Positions 20,915-33,074 of a stretch of DNA of 64,000 nucleotides are shown here, in pieces. The notes beneath the pieces are model-generated. The model saw only the letters and a list, made by a program, of their open reading frames with translations, did not search any database and was not told the origin of the DNA. The stretch is from Doryteuthis pealeii (lineage: Eukaryota > Mollusca > Cephalopoda > Myopsida > Loliginidae), in NCBI GenBank assembly GCA_023376005.1, contig CM042179.1, positions 17,270,554-17,334,553 of the forward strand, written 5' to 3'. A program made the position numbers and the translations under genes. Every line of letters begins with the position of its first letter. Position 1 is the stretch's first letter.

Positions 20915-21954
20915 CATTAGACAGTCCTCATTGTTTTTTTTAAAACAAGTTTTAATAAATACATGACTGGTATTATATATATAATAGTTTGTTTTATTTT
21001 AATACATATTTAAAGTTTACATTTCAAATTGTTTTTTTTTTAATCCTTTAATGAATTTGATGATTTTACTTACTTAGGGTCCCACCCCTCAGGCAATATG
21101 TTTCAAAAATTTATTTTACATCACCCAGAGGGCATTTTTTATTTTGTACTAGTTTATTTAATATACTTTATTTAATTATACTTCTAATATTTAAATTTGC
21201 ACAGGTGATATATTTTCATATAAATTAACTAAGAAAAATACGTATTTTTAATATAAAAATGCAGAATAAATATAACAAAAATAACTGGAAAAGTTTTTGA
21301 GTGATATTAATTTCCCATTTTAATACACCATTGCATAACCCTATTTTGCAGTTAAAGCTGGGAAATGTTTAAATAAACCTTAACATTTCTTTTGAAGATA
21401 AACTAGACCACTGAAAACTTTTACATTGTTCTGAATAAATCATTTTGCAAGTTACTTTAGTAGTATTTTTAGGGGGGGGAGGATGGTTGTTATCTTATAG
21501 AAAGATCCAATACAATTCAAGCTCTGTTGTAGCACCAAATAGAACAAAAAATATTCCAGTTCATTGTTCTATTCCTTTAATCACACACACACACAAACAT
21601 GATACATGTACATCTGTACCTTACTGTGAGGATGGTGTTTTTGTTTTTTTTAAATTCTTTTTATCATATATTCATCTATTAACAATACTTTCTGCATGCC
21701 AAAAGTTTCATTTTGTCCAACCAAAAATAATTCCCCAAAACAATTAAGGTTCACAAGATGATGCTCACAAGAAAATTTCATTTAAGAATCCTAGGACATT
21801 TTTTTCCACAGTGTACAAGATTTTAAACCATTCCTCTACAATTTATTACTAATAATTAAACCGATGCTCCAGCTATTCTACAATCATTTTGGATCTTCTT
21901 TCAGGTTATAATTGGATGCATATGATTAAATTTTCTATGAAACAAAAGTTTGAG
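20915..21954. other. AT-rich stretch between LINE and mariner end (left copy)
   Basis: No exon or RNA gene seen; includes a short (CA)n near 21585. The same sequence follows the right LINE copy. Confidence 0.5.
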
Positions 21955-22290
21955 GGATGATTAGGTTGTTCAGAAAATAATATTTGATTTTAGAATAAAC
22001 TTTTATTTTAAACAATTTTATAATCAGTGAAAATATGATCCTCCCTGAACATCTATACATTTCTGCCATTGATTAACAAAGTTATTCATGTTTGTAAATA
22101 AAACTTTAAAAGGTTTTTATACAAGAAATATTTAAAAGTAGTTTCTACTTCTCTTTTAGAAGGGGGTGTTTTTGTTTTGGTGTAAGAAAGTGTCCAGATG
22201 TTTGATTCAGAGATCAGGAAAATATGGTGAATGTGTCAAGGTCTCCTATCTCAAATCAGTGAGTTTTCTGTAGTGTCATCCTGTCAATGA
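21955..22290 (-). pseudogene. mariner-family element end: transposase C-terminus and terminal repeat (left copy)
   Basis: The + strand TTAGGTTGTTCAGAAAATAA at 21961 resembles irritans-type mariner terminal repeats (TTAGGTTG start). On the - strand the adjacent frame reads VNQWQKCIDVQGGSYF, the typical transposase C-terminus, and farther in a decayed THSPYFPDL (the HPPYSPDL motif with the third Asp). The rest of the transposase is unrecognisable. Duplicated at 28690-29020. Confidence 0.75.
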
Positions 22291-22604
22291 TCAAACTTGA
22301 ACTCAAAAACGAAAAAAAAAAAAAAGAAAAAAGGTAAACCTTTCACTTTTTTTTCATGTTCATGATTAGGTGCATATCAAATTCTGAAAGAAGTGATTGA
22401 AAATTAATCAGGAAACATTTTAATCCTTAGGATTTTTAAAAAATATACAACTATTAAAATAATATGTAAGAACAGAATTTAAATAGTTTATACTAAAATC
22501 AGACTATTTTCTGAATAACCAAATATTCTATTTTAAAGTTTTATTTTACTTTGTATACTTTAAAAATTTATTTTCTTAGTAATTATTAATTTTATATTAA
22601 AATA

Positions 22605-22704
22605 NNNNNNNNNNNNNNNNNNNNNNNNNNNNNNNNNNNNNNNNNNNNNNNNNNNNNNNNNNNNNNNNNNNNNNNNNNNNNNNNNNNNNNNNNNNNNNNN
22701 NNNN
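22605..22704. other. Assembly gap (100 N)
   Basis: Exactly 100 N, the conventional size for a gap of unknown length. It sits precisely at the end of the left copy of the duplicated block, so the two contigs it joins probably overlap instead of being separated. Confidence 0.98.
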
Positions 22705-23580
22705 ATAGATGAACATCGTGTGTTTAGCAGGCCAAACGGAAAGTGCACAATATGATACATGAACTCAAACAAGATTTCTTTAGGAGACATATTAACCGAA
22801 CCAATACCGCCTACCTCCCTATAACCCACACACCGTACATATTCATTAATCCAAAAGGTACTACACACGAAGAAATAAATATTATCACTTTTTTTACCAC
22901 GCGGCTGATGGTTCGTCTAAGAGCCCCAGCCCAGAGCATGGATTACCGCCGAGGTTCAAGATCCTGCGACGTGGTACATTGCATTTCAACTCTAGTGCGT
23001 AATACACTTATGGGAAAGTTATGAATCCTTACTCATCACTCAACGCATATGGATATAGTTCAGGGGTAATCGCGCTTGGGCTCTTTCGCATCCTCCTTCT
23101 GGCTTAGGACCAACCAGTCTAGGATAGAAGAAAAATCGAACTCCGTTGTCTAAATTCAAATCCCTGGTAAACTCTGCTTCAAAGATAATTGACATTACGG
23201 TTGTCGTGTTCATCTAGGTTACGTATAGCATGGTAAGGAGTTTGGGTTAAAATATAATATATATACATACAATAGAATTATATTCATAGGAGATGGGCAG
23301 ATGGTAAAACAGCAATTACAAGATTCCTGGAGCCACAGCTGTTTGTTCGAATTTCACATTAATTAACTTCTGGCAAAAGGTATGCATACTCAACCTATTA
23401 TCCGTTCCAGACTGACACGGATAAATAGTAGAGCTCAGATCGGAATTCCTTTTAAACCCTAGAAATGGCGTATACGTCTATGAGAAAAGACAAACTCGTT
23501 GAATTCAAAACCAAATTAAATTCACTTAAAAAATTTTGACCCATTGGTATTCTGCTCAGTGTGGAGGGTTGGGTAGATAA
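22705..23580. other. Noisy contig start: error-rich copy of the SINE region
   Basis: From about 22900 this matches 16290-16845 but with an unusually high rate of small insertions (for example CCGCCGAGGTTCAAGATCCTG for CCCCGAGTTCAAATCCTG), while downstream the match becomes nearly exact. 22705-22895 has no clear counterpart in the left copy. The pattern fits uncorrected long-read sequence at a contig end. Confidence 0.8.
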
Positions 23581-24554
23581 TATAACACTAACTTTGAAAT
23601 ATGAAATTTTGAAGGAAAATTTTGTGTATAATATGCACTGACTTTTTAGAATTTATAGATGCTAAATTTAACTTAAACATAAATTCAGAAAATCTGGTGA
23701 AAGAATTTAAAATCATGCTTTTCTGATTTCAATAACTTACAATTTGTAGTCAATATTTATTATTTTTGTAAAATTCAATCGGTTTTTATCTTTGTTATCT
23801 GGGAAGAATTCACATAAAATCACATATTCCAAGAGAAATCAATAAATTATACAATATTACATATTATAAGTTATACAATATAATTATTATTAAATTTGAT
23901 GAAATGTTTAACTGTGTTTGCATTAAAACCCTTAGTATATTAGGCAGATTTTCTTTCTGATGATTGTGTAATCTACAAAAATAGATAAAAAAGCAAAAGA
24001 TACAACATTATGAATCTTGAAATGTATATTCTTTGGTGTGGAAAAAAACATTTCCTTTGGGGTGGTTGTTATTAGTGTATTGTCCTGTCTAGCATTCCTC
24101 CACCTAATTCCATTTTTGCCATCTTTTTTTTAAAGTAAGAAAGGCCAAAATACATGGCATATCCAAACTTTTCAGCTAGTAACCCTGTAAAAGTCATAAA
24201 GATATGGACTAAAAACAATAGTTGTGGATCCCTTCCATTACAGAGTAGTCTGTATGTGTGAGAAAGTATTGTCTTGACCCTACCTGTTCATTAGCTTTTG
24301 TCCCCTCTATCAAATCTGCAGCTGGGTGACTGCTGGAGATTTAACAGCACACTGGACTATTGAGGAAAGGATTTGTTCTTTTTTAACTCCATTTAGGTCA
24401 GAGAAAAGTGGAAATGCAAATAATGATAGATAGATTTATTTTCATTTTACTTGCAATTTTTGGTATCTTTTATTTTTACTTATTTTTGGTTTTTAACATA
24501 TATTTCTGTTTCATATATATATATATATATATATAATATATATAATACATACAT

Positions 24555-27400
24555 ACATACACACCTTCAACATCACACACACAAACCACATCACACCTAG
24601 AGCAGACAAACAAGACACACCCACTACCAACATCACAGCTCTGACCACAATTCTAAAAGACAACACAGAAACCTTAAACCTAGCAACATTAATGTCAGAA
24701 CGCTAAAAAACGAAAACCAACTACCTGAGTTAACTGTGTCTGAAGCGGATAAAAATATAGACATAATCTGCATACAAGAGCATAGATTGATAATAGTGAA
24801 TTGGAAAAAAAAAATCACGAAACAGGTAATGGATGGTGTTTTGTGTCTGCATCTGAGTGGAAAAACTTCACAAATGCCCACCGTAGAAGGTGTAGGAATG
24901 CTCCTCCTCAGCCCCTGAGCTTATAGAGACACTAAATAGTGTAGAAAAATTCCAACCAAGAATTATATGCGCTACTACATTTAATGGGAATTCCTGCATG
25001 ACAGCGAAGAAACGGACACGCAAATTTTTATAATGAATTATCCCTCCCTATGCAAACACAATGTCCTGGTCATGAATGTGCAGATAGGAAAAAACGAGAA
25101 CAATATATACTGCCTACATAACATCCCAAATGAACAGGCTTGTATGCTTAAATACAAAATACCAAAAAAGAAAAGGCAAACTATGGCCTATCATACCCAC
25201 ACAATACAAGGCCAATTAGACTATATCCTAATAAATAAAAATGGATAAATAGTGCAATGAACTGCGAAGCATACTCCTCTTTGAAGGAGTATCCTTCAAT
25301 CACAGAATAGTTCAGAGCAAAATTACAACTGAGCCTACGTAGAAACAAAGCAAACCAGTAAATCTGTACGATACAACTGGTTGACACTTGCCAACAGCAA
25401 TATATGCAATCACTACGCTGTGGCAGTAAGAAATAATTTGATATCCTCCAGGAGGCATCTGAAAGCTTCACTCCAAACGAGGAATATGAAAACTTTGTCA
25501 GTTCTCACCTAGAAGCGGCAGCTGAGTGCGTATGACCAAACTAAGAGCTAAACACTCTGTCCCTGGGAGACAGAAGCAGTTAGAGAAAAGAGAAAAAATA
25601 TCAAAAAAGCAGCCCAATGTAATAAAACAACCCAATTAACACCAATCTACACAACCTTAAGAAAGCCCAGATAGAACTAACCAAAACATACAAAAAATAA
25701 CAATAGAATACATCCAAGTACAGATAAATAATATCAGACAATCGGTAGAAGACAGACAGTCGCAATTAGCATGGCAAACAGTAAATGAAATTAGTGATAG
25801 GAAAAATACCTCTAGATCAAAGCTAAAGGCAACCAGCCAAAAAGGTAAACTTCAAAAATGGAAAGACCACTTCCAAAAACTCCTGGGGAACCTCCCTAAA
25901 ATCATAGAAAATAATACCCAAAAGATCATAGATAGACAACTGACATCAAACTGGGGATTTCACAACAGAAGAACTCAATGAAGTCTTTAAAAAAGCTAAA
26001 AGGTAGAAAAGCTGCAGGTCTTGACAAAATACCCTCTGAGGTATGGAAGATGGAAAGTTCAATGACATACTACTTAAGCTATGCAATGCAGTATATAGAC
26101 AAAAATAGAATAGATAAATGGACAAAAGGCTGCATCCTCCCATTGCCCAAAAAGGGAGACCTCAGAATTGCTAAAAACTACAGGGACATAACTCTTACTG
26201 CTATTGCAGCCAAGATATATAATACCCTTCTTCTGGATCCAACCCGAAATAGAGAAAATCCTTAGGAAAAAACAAAATCCACAACCTCTCAGAAACTGAG
26301 AAACTATGACAGATCATAGAAGGGGTTCGAGCAAGAATCTAGAGGCAACGCTGCTATTTTGTAGATTTCTCCAAGGCATTTTATTCCATACACAGAGGAA
26401 AAATGGAACAAATACTACTAACATACGGTTTCCCCAAAGAAACAGTTGCCACTATAATGATGCTTTACAAAGACACTAAAGCAATGGTACGCTCACCTAA
26501 TGGCAACACAGATTTCTTTGACATCGCCGCTGGAGTCCTACAAGGAGATACATTAGTATCATATATATTTATAATATGCCTAGACTATGTACTCCGAACA
26601 TCACTAGATACCATAAAAGAAAAAGTTTTCACACTAAGAAAGGCAAGAAGCAGGCGATATCCCACACAGTCACAGATGCAGACTACGCTGATGACATTGC
26701 ACTTCTTGCAGATACACCAGCATAGGCTGAGTCACTACTACATAGCTTGGAGGAGGCAGCAAAGAATATTGGCCTCTATAAAACTGAGTTCATGAGTTTC
26801 AAAAAGAAAGGAGACATCTTCACACTCTACGGTAAGCCTCTTAGGTAGTAATATCTCATCTACAGAAAGAGATGTTAATACATGAATAAGAAAGGCGCAA
26901 ACAAATTATCAGTCGTATGGAAATCTGATCTCACTGACAAGCTGAAGCGACAATTCTTCCAGGCTGTGGTTATATCAGTACTACTGTATGGCTGCACCAC
27001 TTGGATCCTAGCGAAGTGCCTTGAGAATAAGCTAGATGGAAGCTGCACAAGAATGCTGCATGCAGTCTTGAACAAGTCATGGAAACAGCACCCCACAAGA
27101 AAGCAGCTGTATGGCCACCTGCCCCCCATCTCGCAAACCATCCGAGTGAGATGGACTAGGCATGCAAGACACTGCTGGAGAAACAAGGATGAGCTCATAA
27201 GCGACGTTCTCTATGGAAGCCAACACATGGACATGCTAATATGGGTCGCCCAGCAAGGACCTACATTGACCAACTATGCGAGGATGCTGGTTGCTGCGCT
27301 AAGGACCTCCCAGGGGTAATAAATGATAGGGAAGGTGGGTGAGAAATTGTCCGTATGTTTAGATATTCCGTGCTAATTGCATGACATCATGATTATGAAG
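24555..27400 (+). mobile_element. LINE, right copy (same locus as 17820-20680)
   Basis: Same element with the same stops. YADD is at 26684-26695. Extra one-base deletions break the endonuclease/linker stretch (near 25281) and the C-terminal frame (near 27211). If the block is an assembly overlap, this is not a second insertion. Confidence 0.85.
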
Positions 27401-28689
27401 ATACACACATCTTTGTTACTTTTCTTTTTTTTATATTTTTCTGTATATCATAAATCACATACCTGTTTTTTAATTTATAATGCAGGGAAATAAGTATCTA
27501 TTAATACTGGAGATTTGCTTCCGGTTTTGGTCTGTAACAAAAATGATGTCACTGCAAAATCGTCATAACATAGAATAAAATTTATTCTATGTTACTTTGA
27601 GTGTATTTATTCAATAAATACACTCAAAATTTGAACATGCAACATTAGACAGTCCTCATTGTTTTTTTAAAACAAGTTTTAATAAATACATGACTGGTAT
27701 TATATATCTATATATAGTTTGTTTTTATTTTAATACATATTTAAAGTTTACATTTCAAATTGTTTTTTTTTTAATCCTTTAATGAATTTGATGATTTTAC
27801 TTACTTAGGGTCCCACCCCTCAGGCAATATGTTTCAAAAATTTATTTTACATCACCCAGAGGGCATTTTTTATTTTGTACTAGTTTATTTAATATACTTT
27901 ATTTAATATACTTCTAATATTTAAATTTGCACAGGTGATATATTTTCATATAAAATTAACTAAGAAAAATACGTATTTTTAAATATAAAATGCAGAATAA
28001 ATATAAACAAAAATAACTGGAAAAGTTTTTGAGTGATATTAATTTCCCATTTTAATACACCATTGCATAACCCTATTTTGCAGTTAAAGCTGGGAGAATG
28101 TTTAAATAAACCTTAACATTTCTTTTGAAGATAAACTAGACCACTGAAAAACTTTTACATTGTTCTGAATAAATCATTTGCAAGTTACTTTAGTAGTATT
28201 TTTAGGGGGGAGGATGGTTGTTATCTTATAGAAAGATCCAATACAATTCAAGCTCTGTTGTAGCACCAAATAGAACAAAAAATATTCCAGTTCATTGTTC
28301 TATTCCTTTAATCACACACACACACAAAACATGATACATGTACATCTGTACCTTACTGTGAGGATGGTGTTTTTGTTTTTTTAAAATTCTTTTTATCATA
28401 TATTCATCTATTAACAATACTTTCTGCATGCCAAAAGTTTCATTTTGTCCAACCAAAAATAATTCCCCAAAACAATTAAGGTTCACAAGATGATGCTCAC
28501 AAGAAAATTTCATTTAAGAATCCTAGGACATTTTTTTCCACAGTGTACAAGATTTTAAACCATTCCTCTACAATTTATTACTAATAATTAAACCGATGCT
28601 CCAGCTATTCTACAATCATTTTGGATCTTCTTTCAGGTTATAATTGGATGCATATGATTAAATTTTCTATGAAACAAAAGTTTGAGGGA

Positions 28690-29020
28690 TGATTAGGTTG
28701 TTCAGAAAATAATATTTGATTTTAGAATAAACTTTTATTTTAAACAATTTTATAATCAGTGAAAATATGATCCTCCCTGAACATCTATACATTTCTGCCA
28801 TTGATTAACAAAGTTATTCATGTTTGTAAAATAAAACTTTAAAAGGTTTTTATACCAAGAAATATTTAAAAGTAGTTTCTACTTCTCTTTTAGAAGGGGG
28901 TGTTTTTTGTTTTTGGTGTAAGAAAGTGTCCAGATGTTTGATTCAGAGATCAGGAAAATATGGTGAATGTGTCAAGGTCTCCTATCTCAAATCAGTGAGT
29001 TTCTGTAGTGTCATCCTGTC
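28690..29020 (-). pseudogene. mariner-family element end, right copy
   Basis: Same terminal repeat (TTAGGTTGTTCAG at 28693) and transposase C-terminal segment as at 21955-22290. Confidence 0.7.
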
Positions 29021-29340
29021 AATGATCAAACTTGAACTCAAAAAACGAAAAAAAAAAAAAGAAAAAAAGGTAAACCTTTCACTTTTTTTTCATGTTCATG
29101 ATTAGGTGCATATCAAATTCTGAAAGAAGTGATTGAAAATTAATCAGGAAACATTTTAATCCTTAGGATTTTTAAAAAATATACAACTATTAAAATAATA
29201 TGTAAGAACAGAATTTAAATAGTTTATACTAAAATCAGACTATTTTCTGAATAACCAAATATTCTATTTTAAAGTTTTATTTTACTTTGTATACTTAAAA
29301 ATTTATTTTTTCTTAGTAATTATTAATTTTATATTAAAAT

Positions 29341-30230
29341 AGATCACCTGTTTAAATTTAAAATAAATGTAAGCATATAAAGTATATAAAATATTTTTTA
29401 CACTTGTTCAAATAATTCTTTCTCTTCACAATGGAAGATTAAAAAGTTACAATTACCAGAACTTTTAAGAGAATATTCAACTTTCTTTCAAAATAGGAGC
29501 TTCCTATAAAACTCAGCAATTACAAAATAAAATTTAATTAAATTCAAATCCTCACTGCAGAATTCTTAATACTGACAGAATCATACATTATCTATAATTA
29601 TATATTTGGATTCTAGATTGTTATAAACCATATTTTTCTTTCTTAAAAATTAACCTTTTTTCCCCTCACATTTTGACAAAGAATTTAGTTCTGAAAATAC
29701 ATCATCTGTTTTTAGCTTCCCAAGAAAAGTATTTTGTTTGCAGTTAACGTTTGCAAATCATTAAATTTAAAAATATTTTTTTTCTTTTTTTACACTCTAT
29801 TACAAAATTAGGTCTATAATTCTATAAATAATGGAAAATTTTTACCTGTGTTTGAGAAGAGGTGTGCAAATGCTCATAAATAAGAACAGAAATAGGAAGA
29901 TAACACTAGAGATTGAGAATTCAGTTGACACCAGTGTCAGTATTTTAAATGAGGACAGCAAATATATAAACTTTTGATGACAGATTTAGAAATATATATT
30001 TGTTTACTAATATTTATAGCTGGGTCTGGTTTGGGAATGATGTGAATAATGGTGATAGTGAAAGACCAGTTCAGTTATAGAATAACAAAAAAAAAAAAAA
30101 AAAAAAAAAAAAGAGGCTTTATCATTTATTATGTTTCTTTAAAAATATCCATTAAAAAACAGGGGCAGCAAAATCAAATCTCAAGAAGCTAGTGATTGAG
30201 AAGCTGAAGAGAAGCTTATCATTGGGGTGC
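29341..30230. other. Unique AT-rich stretch right of the duplicated block
   Basis: First unique sequence after the repeated block. An A-run of about 27 lies near 30088-30112. No gene seen. Confidence 0.5.
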
Positions 30231-30233
30231 TGA

Positions 30234-30665
30234 AAGAAAGTCACTGAATATTTGCATATCACCCGCCAAGAGAAATAGTTATCCTAAGGGTTTAAAGAAA
30301 GTCACTGAATATTTGCATATCACCCGCCAAGAGAAATAGTTATCCTAAGGGTTTAAAGAAAGTCACTGAATATTTGCATATCACCCGCCAAGAGAAATAG
30401 TTATCCTAAGGGTTTAAAGAAAGTCACTGAATATTTGCATATCACCCGCCAAGAGAAATAGTTATCCTAAGGGTTTAAAGAAAGTCACTGAATATTTGCA
30501 TATCACCCGCAAGAGAAATAGTTATCCTAAGGGTTTAAAGAAAGTCACTGAATATTGCATATCACCCGCCAAGAGAAATAGTTATCCTAAGGGTTTAAAG
30601 AAAGTCACTGAATATTTGCATATCACCCGCCAAGAGAAATAGTTATCCTAAGGGTTTAAAGAAAA
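30234..30665 (+). repeat. 61-bp tandem repeat, 7 copies
   Basis: Units recur with starts (TCACTGAATA) at 30241, 30302, 30363, 30424, 30485, 30545 and 30605. The consensus includes GAATATTTGCATATCACCCG, CCAAGAGAAATAGTTATCCT and AAGGGTTTAAAGAAAG. Copies are identical apart from single-base deletions in copies 5 and 6. Each unit holds an ATTTGCAT octamer (POU-factor type site). Confidence 0.97.
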
Positions 30666-30669
30666 TCAC

Positions 30670-31615
30670 TATAATTGCTGAGAAACCTCTTTTGAGAACT
30701 TAGTAACCACAGATTTCTTGCTAAACACTTTTTTTTTATCAACCACTAATTTATAACCAGCTTAAATAAGTTTTTTTAATAATAAAGCAGATGTGTATGT
30801 TTGTTAATGACATCCCTTGTTACTTTAACATTTAGTTAACTTGCTTAACCATCATCCAAAGGTCAAAAACATAACAGCTTAGTTCACTGGAATTGGTCAA
30901 CTTGGACAAGTGACCATAAAGAAAATGTGTAACTCAGCGGAAGAGAGATTACAACTGGTGATGGTGGTGTAACAACTATTACAATGACAATACAATGGGG
31001 CTGGGGAAATGTATATCACTAAAGAAACAGTGATTTTCCCTTAACTTATTCTGGATGATTATCAATTGTTACCTTTTTATTTGGTCTAAATGGAAGTAGT
31101 AGTACTTTTTAAAAATTAATTGTTTGTTTCTTTAAGAGAAATGATCCCTTCTTGTTGGCTATACAGCATTATGTTTGGATTAAGATTATCTTTAATGGTA
31201 TTTCTTTTTACTTTCATCCCCAAATCTCTTTCATCCTAAATTATTGTAATGAATCCACTTGTCCTCATCTGGTTTTTAAAAAAATAGAATATTTAAAAAT
31301 GAGTCCATTAGAATTTTATTTTAAAGCCAACATCAAACATAGACTAACATAAATGATTTTCACTGTTTGATATTTTGACTATTTCCTAGTTCGTACATTG
31401 TTGATTTTTTTCAATGACTATATTAATTTATTAACATTATTCAACAACAAAAAATTGAAAATCCCTTTTGACATGTTCCAGCATTTAAAGTACCTTTTAC
31501 ACAAATTTCTTTCTTTTTAAAGGTTAGATTTTTTAAAATCTTTACTAAAGTAAAAATATAATATAAAAAAATGTTGCTTATTCAATCAATGAACAAAAAT
31601 ACAATAATTTTGTCA
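30670..31615. other. AT-rich stretch with no recognised gene
   Basis: Short open frames only. Nothing supports a gene. Confidence 0.45.
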
Positions 31616-31619
31616 CAAT

Positions 31620-32668
31620 TGTTGTATATGCAAAAGTCGAAATCTCCCGATTCACTAATACAAGCTACATACACTCGCCAAACGGGACAGATAAAGTCGG
31701 AAGTGCCCTCTATCGTGGCCTGGGACGGAATGACCATTTTGACATATGTCTGCGCATGGGCTCCAAATCGGAGTTCCGCTATGATAGTCAATTCCCAAAA
31801 TTAAATAAAAATAAAAAATTGGTAAATAAAATTCGAATATCATCCAATGAAAGCGATTCCCGGGTAAAGTGAAAACAACTCCAATTGATCCAACTTGGGA
31901 CCGCCGATCTCTATAAAACGAACAGCTTTGAAGGGCACCGACAGTCAGAGCTGAAGGCACCATCACGAACGCAGGCACGACGAGCGCTACCTCACAGAAG
32001 GACACATCAAAGAGCGGTGGGTCACACCCCCAACTTACCCAAACCTGACCTCACCAGGCAGTCAAATCAACAAGTCAACTACCGAACATTTCTACAAGAT
32101 TCGACGATACAAAAATATACTAGCTATCATAACTCGATACGACCAGCGATCGACTTCAAAATAACCGAAACTACAAGATTCTGTCTACAATAGCTAACGA
32201 CTCTAAAATACAAGACTCGACTCACCTACCAACACCCATCACTACTCACTGACTTATATTCAAGACAGTGCCTACCACTACACACACAATATTCTGCCTA
32301 CGACAACAACAACAACAACAGACATACCGACTGATACAAACCCCATTCGGGCTACCACAAGTGAACAAACTTATCTACCCCCCAACCCCCAATTCTCTAC
32401 GATCATCAACTTAAGGGGCGAACTTCAGTCCGCGCCTACCTCCACATACACAATATTCTGCCTACGTCACCACCCCAATACCACAGTCAAGCCGGACATT
32501 TTACGGACTCAATATCCACCCATAACTATAACCAAATTTATCCTGTAATTCTCTTTCTATCCTTTCATTGTTCATGTTGTTTTTCTTAATACAATTTTAA
32601 AACTCAAAATCTGTGTTTTGTTCATTTCCTCATCACCATACGCTCGCATGCAAATACGGTTTATAACA
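31620..32668 (+). mobile_element. Solo LTR (1,049 bp)
   Basis: The block starts TGTTGTATATG and ends TTTATAACA, that is TG...CA with TGTT/AACA inverted ends, and is flanked by the direct repeat CAAT (31616-31619 and 32669-32672). It is far more GC-rich than its surroundings. A TATAAA box is at 31912-31917, with an initiator-like ACAGTCAG about 30 bases downstream. Two internal segments (about 32271-32320 and 32442-32490) share ACACAATATTCTGCCTACG. No gag or pol sequence is adjacent, so it is a solo LTR, probably left by LTR-LTR recombination. Open frames inside it are not genes. Confidence 0.8.
31912..31917 (+). promoter_or_regulatory. TATA box of the solo LTR
   Basis: TATAAA in the context GATCTCTATAAAACGAAC. 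An initiator-like CGACAGTCAGAG lies at about 31939-31950, the normal distance for Pol II start. Confidence 0.6.
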
Positions 32669-32859
32669 CAATACAACTAGAAGGTATTTAAAAAAAAAAA
32701 AAAAGTTAATCAAAACTAATAACAAAAGTAGAACAAAGTTTTTAGCCAACAAAAGTTAAATGAAAAAAAAAAAAAAAAAATAGATCATGTTAATGGAGAT
32801 GAATACATAAAAAGTCTTTGTAAATCCAAAAGACTTACAATTAACTTTGAAAATCTGTA

Positions 32860-33070
32860 AAACTTACTGAGATAAAGCACCCACCTAGGAACCCCAAGGT
32901 TCTGAGCTCAATACCAGCCCTTGACAACTCAATGCACGAGTAGCACAGTTTGGATTTGTGTGATAAAATAGGGGGATTGATGGTAAGTGTGGTGCTCTAC
33001 CACAGATGGTCTAATGCTAATGAAAGACTCCCTTGCTGTTCAGTTGATACTGACAATAGTCCACTCAGCC
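32860..33070 (+). repeat. tRNA-derived SINE (second family), + copy
   Basis: The head TACTGAGATAAAGCACCCAC, then GGAACCCCAAGGTTCTGAGC resembles the A-box to B-box region of a tRNA. The body GGGGGATTGATGGTAAGTGT and GGTGCTCTACCACAGATGGT corresponds to the reverse complement of 8404-8545. It is diverged from the other copies. Confidence 0.65.
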
Positions 33071-33074
33071 AATT

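Larger units (their letters stand above)
16282..22604. repeat. Left copy of the 6.3-kb block duplicated across the N gap
   Basis: From the SINE at 16282 to the last base before the gap this block reappears at about 22900-29340. The differences are overwhelmingly single-base indels in homopolymers. The left copy stops exactly at the gap (TTTTATATTAAAATA then N), whereas the right copy continues into unique sequence after the same words. Carrying the SINE dimer, LINE, double hairpin and mariner end, it is best read as one locus represented twice. Confidence 0.9.
22900..29340. repeat. Right copy of the 6.3-kb duplicated block
   Basis: It carries the same SINE dimer, microsatellites, LINE, double hairpin and mariner end in the same order and orientation as 16282-22604. 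Differences fall from frequent (before about 23600) to occasional one-base indels (to about 26300) to nearly none (to 29340). Confidence 0.9.

Noticed and set aside
22560..22868. Open frame running through the N gap
   Set aside because: It consists largely of unknown residues and joins two different contig ends.
16282..29340. Genuine recent segmental duplication
   Set aside because: The gap at the exact copy boundary, the indel-only differences and the error gradient favour an assembly overlap, though read data are needed to be certain.
30234..30665. CRISPR array
   Set aside because: The 61-bp units are tandem and identical without variable spacers, and the genome is eukaryotic.
31571..32193. 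Overlapping small genes on both strands near 31.6-32.2 kb
   Set aside because: They lie in the solo LTR, whose higher GC content lengthens chance frames; no domain is recognisable.
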